Origin: Massilia phosphatilytica
Lineage (GTDB): Bacteria > Pseudomonadota > Gammaproteobacteria > Burkholderiales > Burkholderiaceae_D
Length of the DNA: 64,000 nt
Assembly: GCF_002968015.1 (NCBI RefSeq)
Contig: NZ_PUIP01000008.1
Coordinates: 248,001-312,000 of the forward strand
Direction: 5' to 3'
This document shows positions 55,328 through 62,848 of this stretch, piece after piece. The notes under the pieces are model-generated. The model saw only the letters and a program-made list of their open reading frames with translations, ran no database searches and had not been told where the DNA came from. Every line of letters begins with the position of its first letter. Within the stretch, counting starts at the first letter, position 1. The translations under genes and the position numbers were made by a program.

Positions 55328-58113
55328 CCCGTACGACAGCAGCCCTCGTCGGCATCGACCTCGGCACCACCAACACGGTACTGGCGTATGCCGACGCGGG
55401 GTCCGAGCAAGTCGCCACCTTCGCCATCCCGCAACTGGTGGCGCCCGGCGAAGTGGGCCCGGCACCGCTGCTGCCGTCGAGCCGCTACCATCCGCTCGCC
55501 GGCGAACTGGCGGCGGATGCGCTGCAATTGCCGTGGTCCGAGCCGGACGTGGGCGGCGTGGAACGCGTGGCCATCGGGCGCCTCGCACGGAGTCTCGGCG
55601 CGGCATCGCCGGGGCGGCTCGTGGCCTCCGCGAAGAGCTGGCTGTCGCATCCGGGCGTGGACCGCACCGCGCCCATCCTGCCGTGGGGCGCGCCGGACGA
55701 CGTGCCGAAAGTCTCGCCACTGGCCGCCAGCGCCAGCTATCTCGCGCACCTGCGCGCGGCCTGGAATACGCAGCATCCTGCACGGCCGCTGGAACGGCAG
55801 CAGATCGTCCTCACGATCCCCGCCTCGTTCGACGAAGGCGCGCGCGCCCTCACCCTGGAAGCGGCGCGCCTGGCCGGCCTGCCTGACGTACGCCTGCTGG
55901 AAGAACCGCAGGCCGCGCTGTACGACTGGCTGCAGCGCCACCGCACCACCCTCGCCACCGATCTCGCGGACGCGAAGCTGGTGCTCGTGGCCGACGTAGG
56001 CGGCGGCACCACCGACTTCACGCTCGTGAAAGTCGAATTGAAGGACGGCGAGCCCGCGCTGTCGCGCATCGGCGTGGGCAACCACCTGATCCTCGGCGGC
56101 GACAACATGGACCTCGCCCTCGCCCACCTGGCCGAATCGCGCCTGGGCGAAAGCCAGCGCCTGTCGGCCGGCCGCCTCGCGCAACTGACGGAACGCTGCC
56201 GCGCCGCGAAGGAACAGTTGCTGGCAGCGGATGCGCCGGATGAAGTTACCGTCACCTTGCTGGGCAGCGGCTCCCGTCTCATCGGCGCCAGCCGCTCGGC
56301 GACGATCGCCAAGGCGGACGTCGAACGCATCGTGCTGGACGGTTTTTTCCCTTTCAACGACACGCAGGAAGGCCCGCAACGAGCGCGCGCCGGCATCGTC
56401 GAATTCGGCCTGCCGTATGCGAGCGACCCGGCCATCACGCGCCACCTGGCGGGCTTCCTGCGCCAGCATGCGCAGGCGGCGCGCGAAGCGCTGGGCATCG
56501 ATGACGACGAGCGCCTGCCGGTACCGGATACGCTGCTGCTGAACGGCGGCGTGTTCCGCGGGGAAGCGCTGGCGCAGCGGCTGGCCGACGTCCTGTCCGC
56601 GTGGCGCGGCGACGCCGTCCGCGTCCTGCACAATGCCGATCCGGACGTCGCCGTCGCGCGCGGCGCCGTCGCGTATTCGCTCGCGCGGGCCGGGCTCGCG
56701 CCCGCCATCGAGAGCGGGTCGGCGCGCAGCTATTATTTGATTCTCGAAGAAGGCGAACGTCTGCGCGCCGTGTGCGTGCTGCCGCGCGGCGCCCGCGCCG
56801 GCGCGGAGATCACGCTGGCGGAACGCAGCTTCGCCCTGCGCGTGGGCCGGCCCGTGCGCTTCCACCTCGTCTCCAGCGTGGCCGATACGGCCGCGGCGGG
56901 CGATCTCGTCGACCTCGATCCTGCCGACGTCGTGCGGCTGCCCGCGATCGCCACCGTGCTGCGCGCGCAGGATGCGAAGACGGCATCCATCCCCGTGCAA
57001 CTGGCGGCCGCGCTGTCCGAGCTCGGTACGCTGGAGATGTTCTGCGTGGCCGAGGATGGCAGCGGCCAGCGCTGGCGCCTGGAATTCCAGCTGCGCGGCG
57101 ACGGCGAGGCGCCTGCCGCCATGGAAGCCCCGCATCCGCAACTCGACGAGGCCATCAAGCGCATCGACCGCATGTTCGGCGCACGCAACCAGCAGGTCGA
57201 GGCACGTGAAGTGCGCCAGCTGCGCGGCGCGCTCGAACACGTGCTGGGCGGCCGCGAACGGTGGGAGACGCCCCTGCTGCGCCGCCTGTTCGACGCCCTG
57301 CTGGAACGGGCGAAAGGCCGGCGCCGCTCGGCCGAGCACGAACGCGTGTGGCTGAACCTGGCCGGCTGGTGCCTGCGGCCCGGCTTCGGCGATCCGCTCG
57401 ACGATTGGCGGATCCAGCAGCTGTGGGCCCTGTTCCCGGCGGGCGCGCAATACTTCAAGGACACCCAGGTACGCGCCGAATGGTGGACCTTGTGGCGGCG
57501 CGTGGCCGGGGGCCTCTCGACGGAAGCGCAACTGCGCCTGCTCGACGACTTCGCGTTCAACCTGCAGGCCGACCCGTCCGACCGCGCCAAACGCCCCGCC
57601 ACGCTCGTCGACGGCAGCGAGGACGACATGCTGCGCCTGGGCGCGTCGCTGGAACGCATCCCGGCCGCGTACAAGGCCGAGATCGGGGACTGGATGGTCG
57701 GCCGCATCATGGCTATCCCCGTGACGCCGAAGCCCGATGCGAAGGCGGCGGCCACGTATGCGCGCTACCTGTGGGCGCTCGCGCGCGTGGGCGCACGCAC
57801 GCCCCTGCACGGCAGCGCGCACGAAGTGGCGCCGCCGGATGCGGCCGGACGCTGGCTCACGGAACTCATGAAGCTGGACTGGAAACGGATCGAACCGGCC
57901 GGCTTCGCCGCCGCCCACCTCGCGCGCAAGACGGGCGACCGCACGCGCGACATCGACGAGAACCTGCGCGCGCAGGTGCTGCAGAAGCTCGCGTCGGCGG
58001 GGGCGCCGGCCGGCTGGTCCGCGCAGGTACGGGACGTCGTCGAACTGGACCAGGAAACCAGCACGCGCATGTTCGGCGATGCCCTGCCGCCGGGGCTCAA
58101 GCTGCTGCGCTGA
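55324..58113 (+). CDS. Hsp70-family protein, second of the pair, with long C-terminal domain (DUF3731 type)
   Basis: 929 residues from GTG 55324. ATPase: 'GIDLGTTNTVLAYADA' and 'LVADVGGGTTDFTLV' (about 219-232), 'LILGGDNMDLALAHLAESRL'. After the ATPase and a beta part (to about 595) comes a long alpha-helical region with 'VEAREVRQLRGALEHVLGGR', 'RVWLNLAGWCLRPGFGDPLD', 'WWTLWRRVAGGLSTEAQLRL' and 'RYLWALARVGARTPLHGSAH', which is the DUF3731 type seen only on these double Hsp70 operons. It is far longer than DnaK (about 640). Substrates are unknown. Confidence 0.92.
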   Translation: MTRTTAALVGIDLGTTNTVLAYADAGSEQVATFAIPQLVAPGEVGPAPLLPSSRYHPLAGELAADALQLPWSEPDVGGVERVAIGRLARSLGAASPGRLVASAKSWLSHPGVDRTAPILPWGAPDDVPKVSPLAASASYLAHLRAAWNTQHPARPLERQQIVLTIPASFDEGARALTLEAARLAGLPDVRLLEEPQAALYDWLQRHRTTLATDLADAKLVLVADVGGGTTDFTLVKVELKDGEPALSRIGVGNHLILGGDNMDLALAHLAESRLGESQRLSAGRLAQLTERCRAAKEQLLAADAPDEVTVTLLGSGSRLIGASRSATIAKADVERIVLDGFFPFNDTQEGPQRARAGIVEFGLPYASDPAITRHLAGFLRQHAQAAREALGIDDDERLPVPDTLLLNGGVFRGEALAQRLADVLSAWRGDAVRVLHNADPDVAVARGAVAYSLARAGLAPAIESGSARSYYLILEEGERLRAVCVLPRGARAGAEITLAERSFALRVGRPVRFHLVSSVADTAAAGDLVDLDPADVVRLPAIATVLRAQDAKTASIPVQLAAALSELGTLEMFCVAEDGSGQRWRLEFQLRGDGEAPAAMEAPHPQLDEAIKRIDRMFGARNQQVEAREVRQLRGALEHVLGGRERWETPLLRRLFDALLERAKGRRRSAEHERVWLNLAGWCLRPGFGDPLDDWRIQQLWALFPAGAQYFKDTQVRAEWWTLWRRVAGGLSTEAQLRLLDDFAFNLQADPSDRAKRPATLVDGSEDDMLRLGASLERIPAAYKAEIGDWMVGRIMAIPVTPKPDAKAAATYARYLWALARVGARTPLHGSAHEVAPPDAAGRWLTELMKLDWKRIEPAGFAAAHLARKTGDRTRDIDENLRAQVLQKLASAGAPAGWSAQVRDVVELDQETSTRMFGDALPPGLKLLR

Positions 58114-58198
58114 CGGGTCACGCACGACGACGTCGCCTGCACGAACATGGCTTTTCGGGCATCATCGCTTCTCCCACCGAGTCAGAAGGAGAAGTGCA

Positions 58199-59059
58199 AT
58201 GTCCGACCCCACGAACCCGTTCACGTCCCCCTATGTTCCGCCCCGGGTCTGGTCCCCGGCGACGCCTTCGGGTGGTGCCTTCGCCAGCATCAACCGTCCC
58301 GTCGCGGGCAAGACCCACGAGCTGGAACTGCCGGTGGGCAAGCATCCGCTGCAACTGTATTCGCTGGGCACGCCGAACGGGCAAAAGGTCACGATCATGC
58401 TCGAGGAGCTGCTGGCCGCGGGCCACACGGGCGCGGAATACGACGCTTGGCTCATCCGCATCAACGAAGGCGCCCAGTTCGGCAGCGGCTTCGTCGGCAT
58501 CAACCCGAACTCCAAGATCCCGGCCCTCGTCGACCGCAGCGGCGACACGCCCGTGCGCGTGTTCGAGTCCGGTTCGATCCTCGTCTACCTGGCGGAAAAA
58601 TTCGGCGGCGCCTTCCTGCCCAGGGACATCCCGGCCCGCACCGAGACCTTCAACTGGCTGATGTGGCAGATGGGCTCGGCGCCCTTCGTCGGCGGCGGCT
58701 TCGGCCACTTTTACGCGTATGCGCCGGAAAAACTGGAATACCCGATCAACCGCTATGCGATGGAAACGAAGCGCCAGCTGGACGTGCTCGACCGCCTGCT
58801 GGCCGAGCGCCGCTTCGTCGCGGGCGACGAGTACACGATCGCCGACATGGCGATCTGGCCGTGGTACGGCGGCCTCGTGCTGGGCGAGCTGTACGACGCC
58901 GGCGAATTCCTTGCCGTGCACCAGTACCAGCAGGTGCGCCGCTGGGCCGACGAGGTCGGCGCGCGCCCGGGCGTGATCCGCGGGCGCAAGGTCAACCGCG
59001 TGCGCGGCAAGCCGGAAGAACAGGTGCTGGAGCGGCACGACGCTTCCGACCTGGATTGA
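58199..59059 (+). CDS. yghU: Glutathione-dependent disulfide-bond oxidoreductase, YghU-like
   Basis: 286 residues from ATG 58199 with AGAAGGAG before it. 'LPVGKHPLQLYSLGTPNGQK' starts the thioredoxin-like domain, 'FVGINPNSKIPALVDRSGDT' and 'RVFESGSILVYLAEKFG' are the glutathione-binding signature of YghU/YfcG, and the C-terminal helical domain has 'FGHFYAYAPEKLEYPINRY'. These enzymes reduce disulfides with two glutathiones and have little classical transferase activity. It stands 85 bases after the Hsp70 gene and may or may not share its transcript. Confidence 0.93.
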   Translation: MSDPTNPFTSPYVPPRVWSPATPSGGAFASINRPVAGKTHELELPVGKHPLQLYSLGTPNGQKVTIMLEELLAAGHTGAEYDAWLIRINEGAQFGSGFVGINPNSKIPALVDRSGDTPVRVFESGSILVYLAEKFGGAFLPRDIPARTETFNWLMWQMGSAPFVGGGFGHFYAYAPEKLEYPINRYAMETKRQLDVLDRLLAERRFVAGDEYTIADMAIWPWYGGLVLGELYDAGEFLAVHQYQQVRRWADEVGARPGVIRGRKVNRVRGKPEEQVLERHDASDLD

Positions 59060-59075
59060 GCGTCTTCCGCCTCCT

Positions 59076-59096
59076 CCGCCGGCGCCGGGCCGGCGG
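59076..59096 (+). terminator. GC-rich hairpin after yghU
   Basis: CCGCCGGC / GCCGGCGG with a 5-base loop, 17 bases after the stop codon, followed by a few T in CCTGCCTTTCCC. A weak or Rho-assisted terminator. Confidence 0.45.
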
Positions 59097-59274
59097 CCTG
59101 CCTTTCCCATCATCTAGCGGGCGCGCGGCAATGCGGATTGGGGCTAGCATCGGTTTCGTCGGAGGTACCGCTTTCGTGCACGATTGAGCGCACGCAAACG
59201 CGTACCAGGCGGCCCGTCTACCCTGGATGGGTACCGCACCGACAGCCTGCAATCATCGACATCAGGAGGACGAG

Positions 59275-59928
59275 ATGAGCTACGCAGATCGCGACAAATA
59301 TGGCATGTACAAAACCACCGGGCAGCATACCGGCCCCGGCCCGGCGCTGATGGGCGCAGATACCCTGATCGGCGACAGTGTCGTCAACGCGGCCGACGAC
59401 GACCTGGGCGACATCAAGGAAATCATGCTCGACATGCAGACCGGCCAGGTCGCCTACGCCGTGCTGTCGTTCGGCGGCTTCATGGGCATGGGCGACAAGC
59501 TGTTCGCCGTGCCCTGGCAGGCGCTGCACCTGGACACCGTCAACAAGCGCTTCGTGCTCGACATCGAGAAGGATCGCCTGCAGAACGCTCCCGGCTTCGA
59601 CAAGGATGCCTGGCCCGACATGGCCGACGCGCAATGGGCCCAGCACATCCACAGCTTCTACGGCACCGACCCGTTGCGTTCCGGCGCGCCCAGCATGGGG
59701 CCGAACGTGGCGATGCGCGGGATGGTCGGCGGTGGCGCGGGCGCCAGCACGGGCGCCGGTGCCGGCATGGGCTCGATGGGCGCCGGGCATGCGGGCTCGG
59801 CCGACATGGGCACAGGCGCGGGAAGTGCCATGCCTGGTGGCGGCGCCGGCGGGAGCCTTGATCCACGGCCGGGTAACGCCGGCGGCGACACGGACCTGAG
59901 CAAGATCCGCGGCAGCAATCTCGGCTGA
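59275..59928 (+). CDS. PRC-barrel protein with a Gly/Ala/Met-rich tail
   Basis: 217 residues from ATG 59275 (AGGAGGACGAG before it). A PRC-barrel at about 27-95: 'ADTLIGDSVVNAADDDLGDI', 'EIMLDMQTGQVAYAVLSFGG' and 'DKLFAVPWQALHLD'. The last 80 residues are Gly/Ala/Ser/Met-rich and disordered in look. PRC-barrel proteins of this kind are common stress-related proteins in beta-proteobacteria; no membrane helix. A hairpin follows the stop. Role unknown beyond the fold. Confidence 0.87.
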   Translation: MSYADRDKYGMYKTTGQHTGPGPALMGADTLIGDSVVNAADDDLGDIKEIMLDMQTGQVAYAVLSFGGFMGMGDKLFAVPWQALHLDTVNKRFVLDIEKDRLQNAPGFDKDAWPDMADAQWAQHIHSFYGTDPLRSGAPSMGPNVAMRGMVGGGAGASTGAGAGMGSMGAGHAGSADMGTGAGSAMPGGGAGGSLDPRPGNAGGDTDLSKIRGSNLG

Positions 59929-59941
59929 CGCCGGACAACCC

Positions 59942-59970
59942 CACCATCGGCCTGACGAAGGCCGGTGGTG
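59942..59970 (+). terminator. Hairpin after the PRC-barrel gene
   Basis: CACCATCGGCCT / AGGCCGGTGGTG with loop GACGA, a strong stem with one mismatch but no T-run. Confidence 0.55.
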
Positions 59971-59978
59971 CGGCCTGT

Positions 59979-60003
59979 GACATATGTCGTTACAACTTGT
60001 AAC
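59979..60003. promoter_or_regulatory. Two adjacent perfect palindromes of unknown regulator
   Basis: GACATATGTC (59979-59988) is followed at once by GTTACAACTTGTAAC (59989-60003; 7-base arms). They lie in the 266-base space before the GT9 gene, which also holds a TTGACA at 60123. Two side-by-side perfect palindromes look like regulator sites. Confidence 0.45.
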
Positions 60004-60194
60004 CTCAACAGTGCATCGTTTTTCCATGCATTCTGGCAGACTGACGGGATGCAACATTTACTGATCAGCCACTTTAGCGCGCATCGGCATGCAACGCGGA
60101 TGTCATCGAAGCATGCTAATTCTTGACAAAAGCTTTACCCAACTTTACAGGACCACCCGTTCTACCCCGGCCCTTCGCCCTCTACAATTTTGTT

Positions 60195-61415
60195 ATGAAA
60201 ATCTCGAGTGAACAGACGCTGAAACTGGACAGCTGGGGTGGCCGGGCCCACCCGGGCGCGTTCGACACGGACTGGCTGCAGGACGCGACGTCCCGCACCG
60301 CGCTGGTCGACCGCACGCTGCTGGCGCGCGCCGACAGGATCCTGTTCATTGCCCACCTGGCCCTGGGCGATTTCACTTACCTGCAGAGCTGCTTCACCGC
60401 CTTCGCGCGTGCCTTCCCGCACCTGAAGATCGACCTCTGGGTCGACGAGCGCCGCCGCACGCGCCGGGCCGCGGACTGGCCGCACCTGAAAAAATACGCG
60501 CTGTACGACTGGCTGGCCGAGTGCCCCTGCTTCGACAAGGTCTACGACGAAACCTACAGCCCCGCGCTGTACGACGCATCGCTGCAGGAAGCGCAGCGGC
60601 AGGATTACCCGATCGTCGTCTCGCTCGCCGTGCTGGACCGGCACAAGTACGCAGGCCTGGCCCGCAAGATCAGCCCGCATGGCTTCGTCGTGGGGCAAAA
60701 GAAGCGCGTGCGTTCCTACGACCTGCCGAAGCACCTCGCCTACCGCAAGCTGGACGCCTTCATTCCCGCGTACAGCGTGGCATCGCATCCGGACCAGCAC
60801 ATCAGCGACATCTACGCCGACTGGTTCACGCAGCTGTTCGGCATCACGATCCCGCCGTCCGCTCGCTACCCCGTACTGTCCATCCCCGACCGGTGGATGG
60901 ATTATGCGCGCGGCCAGTTCGCCGCCTGGGGCTTCGCCGGCACCGGGGTGACGGCGCCCAAGGTCGTGTTCCTGAATGCGTATTCGAAGTCGGTCGAACG
61001 CTCGTGGCCGCTGGAACGGGTCATCGAACTGATCCGCACCATGCAGCAGGACGCCGCGTGGCGCGACGCCGGCTTCATCGTCAACGTCGTCCCGGAAGAC
61101 CTGGCGCGCGCGCGTGCCCTGTTTGCCGGCCACGACCTCGCGCGCACCCATCTGTTCAGTGCCGAAGACAATTTCTTCCAGCTGCCGGCCATCCTCGGCC
61201 TGTGCAAGCTGATCGTCTCCGTCGAGACGGCCGTCATGCACCTGGCGAATGCCGTGCACGTCCCCGTGATCGCCCTGATGCGCCAGAAGAACCCGGAGTG
61301 GGCGCCCATCGACAAGCGCAACAGCACCGTCGTCACGGTGGCGCGGCGCGATGACTGGGTGGACAAGATCGGTGTGGACGATGTGATGGCCGCGCTGGCC
61401 GGGCAGGCGCTGTAA
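60195..61415 (+). CDS. Glycosyltransferase family 9 (heptosyltransferase-like)
   Basis: 406 residues. GT-B fold: 'RILFIAHLALGDFTYLQSCF' (the usual 'ILxxxxxxxGD' start), 'YPIVVSLAVLDRHKYAGLA', 'VVFLNAYSKSVERSWPLERV' and 'LCKLIVSVETAVMHLANAVH VPVIALM' (two runs) typical for heptosyltransferase-like enzymes. It probably adds a sugar to lipopolysaccharide core or a similar surface glycan. The start at 60195 is preferred; the frame opens at a TTG (60123) that is more likely the -35 TTGACA. No ribosome site is visible, and TACAAT lies 6 nt before the ATG. Confidence 0.87.
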   Translation: MKISSEQTLKLDSWGGRAHPGAFDTDWLQDATSRTALVDRTLLARADRILFIAHLALGDFTYLQSCFTAFARAFPHLKIDLWVDERRRTRRAADWPHLKKYALYDWLAECPCFDKVYDETYSPALYDASLQEAQRQDYPIVVSLAVLDRHKYAGLARKISPHGFVVGQKKRVRSYDLPKHLAYRKLDAFIPAYSVASHPDQHISDIYADWFTQLFGITIPPSARYPVLSIPDRWMDYARGQFAAWGFAGTGVTAPKVVFLNAYSKSVERSWPLERVIELIRTMQQDAAWRDAGFIVNVVPEDLARARALFAGHDLARTHLFSAEDNFFQLPAILGLCKLIVSVETAVMHLANAVHVPVIALMRQKNPEWAPIDKRNSTVVTVARRDDWVDKIGVDDVMAALAGQAL

Positions 61416-61420
61416 GGTCG

Positions 61421-61873
61421 TCAGGAAGTGATGGGCGCGGCCAGCGCTTCCGCCGTGCCCTTGGCCGCGATGCGCAGCAGCGTCCGCTCCAGCATGGCCG
61501 TGTCCGGATAAATGCGCACGCTCGTCACACGGCCCCAGCGCACCTCGATCAAATTGACGCCCTCGGCGGACGTCTGCACGCCATCCGTGCCGAAGTTCGT
61601 CTCGGTCCAGATCGCCTCGACCTGCGTGCGCCACGGCCAGCCCGACACGCGGACCTCATGCACGGTGAACCGGATGCCCTGCAGCAGGCGCAACAGGCGC
61701 TCGTACCACGCGCGAATGGCTTCGGGCGTGCGCCGCGTGCCCGACAGCGCATGCGTGCCGGCGAAGTAATGCACGGCGTCCGGCGCGAGCTCGTCCGTGA
61801 TGGCATCGATGCTGCCCGCGCTGAGGCCCGCGAATGCGTTGGTGATCCTGCGTCGCACGATGGCGTGGTACAT
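61421..61873 (-). CDS. SnoaL/NTF2-like protein
   Basis: 150 residues: 'MYHAIVRRRITNAFAGLSAG', 'DELAPDAVHYFAGTHALSGT', 'IRAWYERLLRLLQGIRFTVH', 'VEAIWTETNF' and 'GVNLIEVRWGRVTSVRIYPD', the cone-shaped NTF2 fold (SnoaL group), which is a small binding or enzyme fold. No catalytic pair can be fixed. GGGATAGCC precedes the ATG. The DUF6404 gene ends 2 bases before its start, so both are one operon. It converges on the GT9 gene with 5 bases between stops. Confidence 0.82.
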   Translation of the reverse strand: MYHAIVRRRITNAFAGLSAGSIDAITDELAPDAVHYFAGTHALSGTRRTPEAIRAWYERLLRLLQGIRFTVHEVRVSGWPWRTQVEAIWTETNFGTDGVQTSAEGVNLIEVRWGRVTSVRIYPDTAMLERTLLRIAAKGTAEALAAPITS

Positions 61874-61875
61874 GG

Positions 61876-62244
61876 CTATCCCGTCCTTTCTTCCTGGCTG
61901 AACGATTCCCACGCCGGCAGCGCGAATTCCCTGCGTTCGCGCGTATAAAACCACGCCATCATCAACCCGAACGCCGCGCCCGCGCCGGCGGTCCGGAGCG
62001 CCACGCCCTTGAAGTCCAGCCCCTGCTGCGACCACACGAGCACCCACATGAACACGCCCCAGGCGCAGGCGAACCCGGTGCCGTAGACGCCGGCGATCTG
62101 GGCAAAGCCGAGGAAGTGCGGCGGGCGGACGCGGACGCCGCATTTCCACAGCAGCCGGAACAGCAGCGGCTCGGTGTGGTGACGCGACAGGCCGCGCGCG
62201 GACAGCATGGCGAGGGAACGGTCCAGTTGTGCTCGAAAATGCAT
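61876..62244 (-). CDS. DUF6404 family membrane protein
   Basis: 122 residues. A helical start 'FRAQLDRSLAMLSARGLSRH', then 'LLFRLLWKCGVRVRPPHFLG' and two hydrophobic helices ('IAGVYGTGFACAWGVFMWVL' and 'VALRTAGAGAAFGLMMAWFY'). 'PPLLxRLLWxxGxxxxPPHF' is the DUF6404 signature. Function unknown; inner membrane. ATG 62244 is preferred over an ATG at 62298. Confidence 0.8.
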   Translation of the reverse strand: MHFRAQLDRSLAMLSARGLSRHHTEPLLFRLLWKCGVRVRPPHFLGFAQIAGVYGTGFACAWGVFMWVLVWSQQGLDFKGVALRTAGAGAAFGLMMAWFYTRERREFALPAWESFSQEERTG

Positions 62245-62378
62245 AGGGCAGTGCGATGAACGCCTGTCGAGATATTGAACAGGCACAGCCGCCACCATAC
62301 CAAATGTGTCGCCGAAAAAATGCGTGCATTGTCACGAAGACACCGTTTGCATGCGCCGCCCGAGCGGGGTAACATAGT

Positions 62379-62393
62379 TAGGTAGCCTACCTA
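62379..62393. promoter_or_regulatory. Likely MarR-type operator
   Basis: TAGGTAGCCTACCTA: TAGGTA / TACCTA arms with GCC between, 8 bases before the MarR start codon. Typical size and place for self-repression. Confidence 0.6.
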
Positions 62394-62401
62394 TATTAAA
62401 C

Positions 62402-62848
62402 ATGACCCATTACGACAAACGCGTCGAGCGCCTCTCGGAAGACCTGCGTACGGCCCTCAAGGGCATCGTGCGCCGGATGCGGCGCGACACGGAACGCCAG
62501 GAGCAGGGCCTGTCGCTGATGCAGGCGATGCTGCTGCACCTGATCCACGAGCATCCGGGCATCGGCGTGGCCGAGCTGGCGCGCATGCAGCAGGTGCGCA
62601 GCCCGACGATGAGCGGCCAGGTCAAGGCGCTGGAAGCGGCCGGCCTCGTCGAACGCGCCGCCCAGGAACACGACCGCCGCCGCAGCGGCCTGCACATCAG
62701 CCCCGCCGGCCACAAGACGCTGCGCCAGTTGCGCGACCGCCGCCACGACTGGCTGTCGCAACGTATCGCCCGGCTGACGCCCGACCAGATGGCCGCGCTC
62801 GCCGGCGCCATCGACGCCCTCAACTTTCTTGCCGACCATGAAGACTGA
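62402..62848 (+). CDS. MarR-family regulator
   Basis: 148 residues. Winged helix: 'MQAMLLHLIHEHPGIGVAEL', 'ARMQQVRSPTMSGQVKALEA', 'AGLVERAAQEHDRRRSGLHI'. The start is inside AT-rich sequence with no Shine-Dalgarno; TATATT lies 4 nt before the ATG, so the message may be leaderless. The efflux gene starts 11 bases before its stop codon, so both are one operon and MarR likely represses its own pump by binding the palindrome upstream. Confidence 0.9.
   Translation: MTHYDKRVERLSEDLRTALKGIVRRMRRDTERQEQGLSLMQAMLLHLIHEHPGIGVAELARMQQVRSPTMSGQVKALEAAGLVERAAQEHDRRRSGLHISPAGHKTLRQLRDRRHDWLSQRIARLTPDQMAALAGAIDALNFLADHED

Noticed and set aside
54922..58125. 1067-residue minus-strand frame opposite the Hsp70 genes
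   Set aside because: Shadow of the Hsp70 coding strand; no ribosome site or domain.
60123..60194. Longer GT9 start at TTG 60123
   Set aside because: The TTGACA at that place fits a -35 element better, and the added residues are not family-like.
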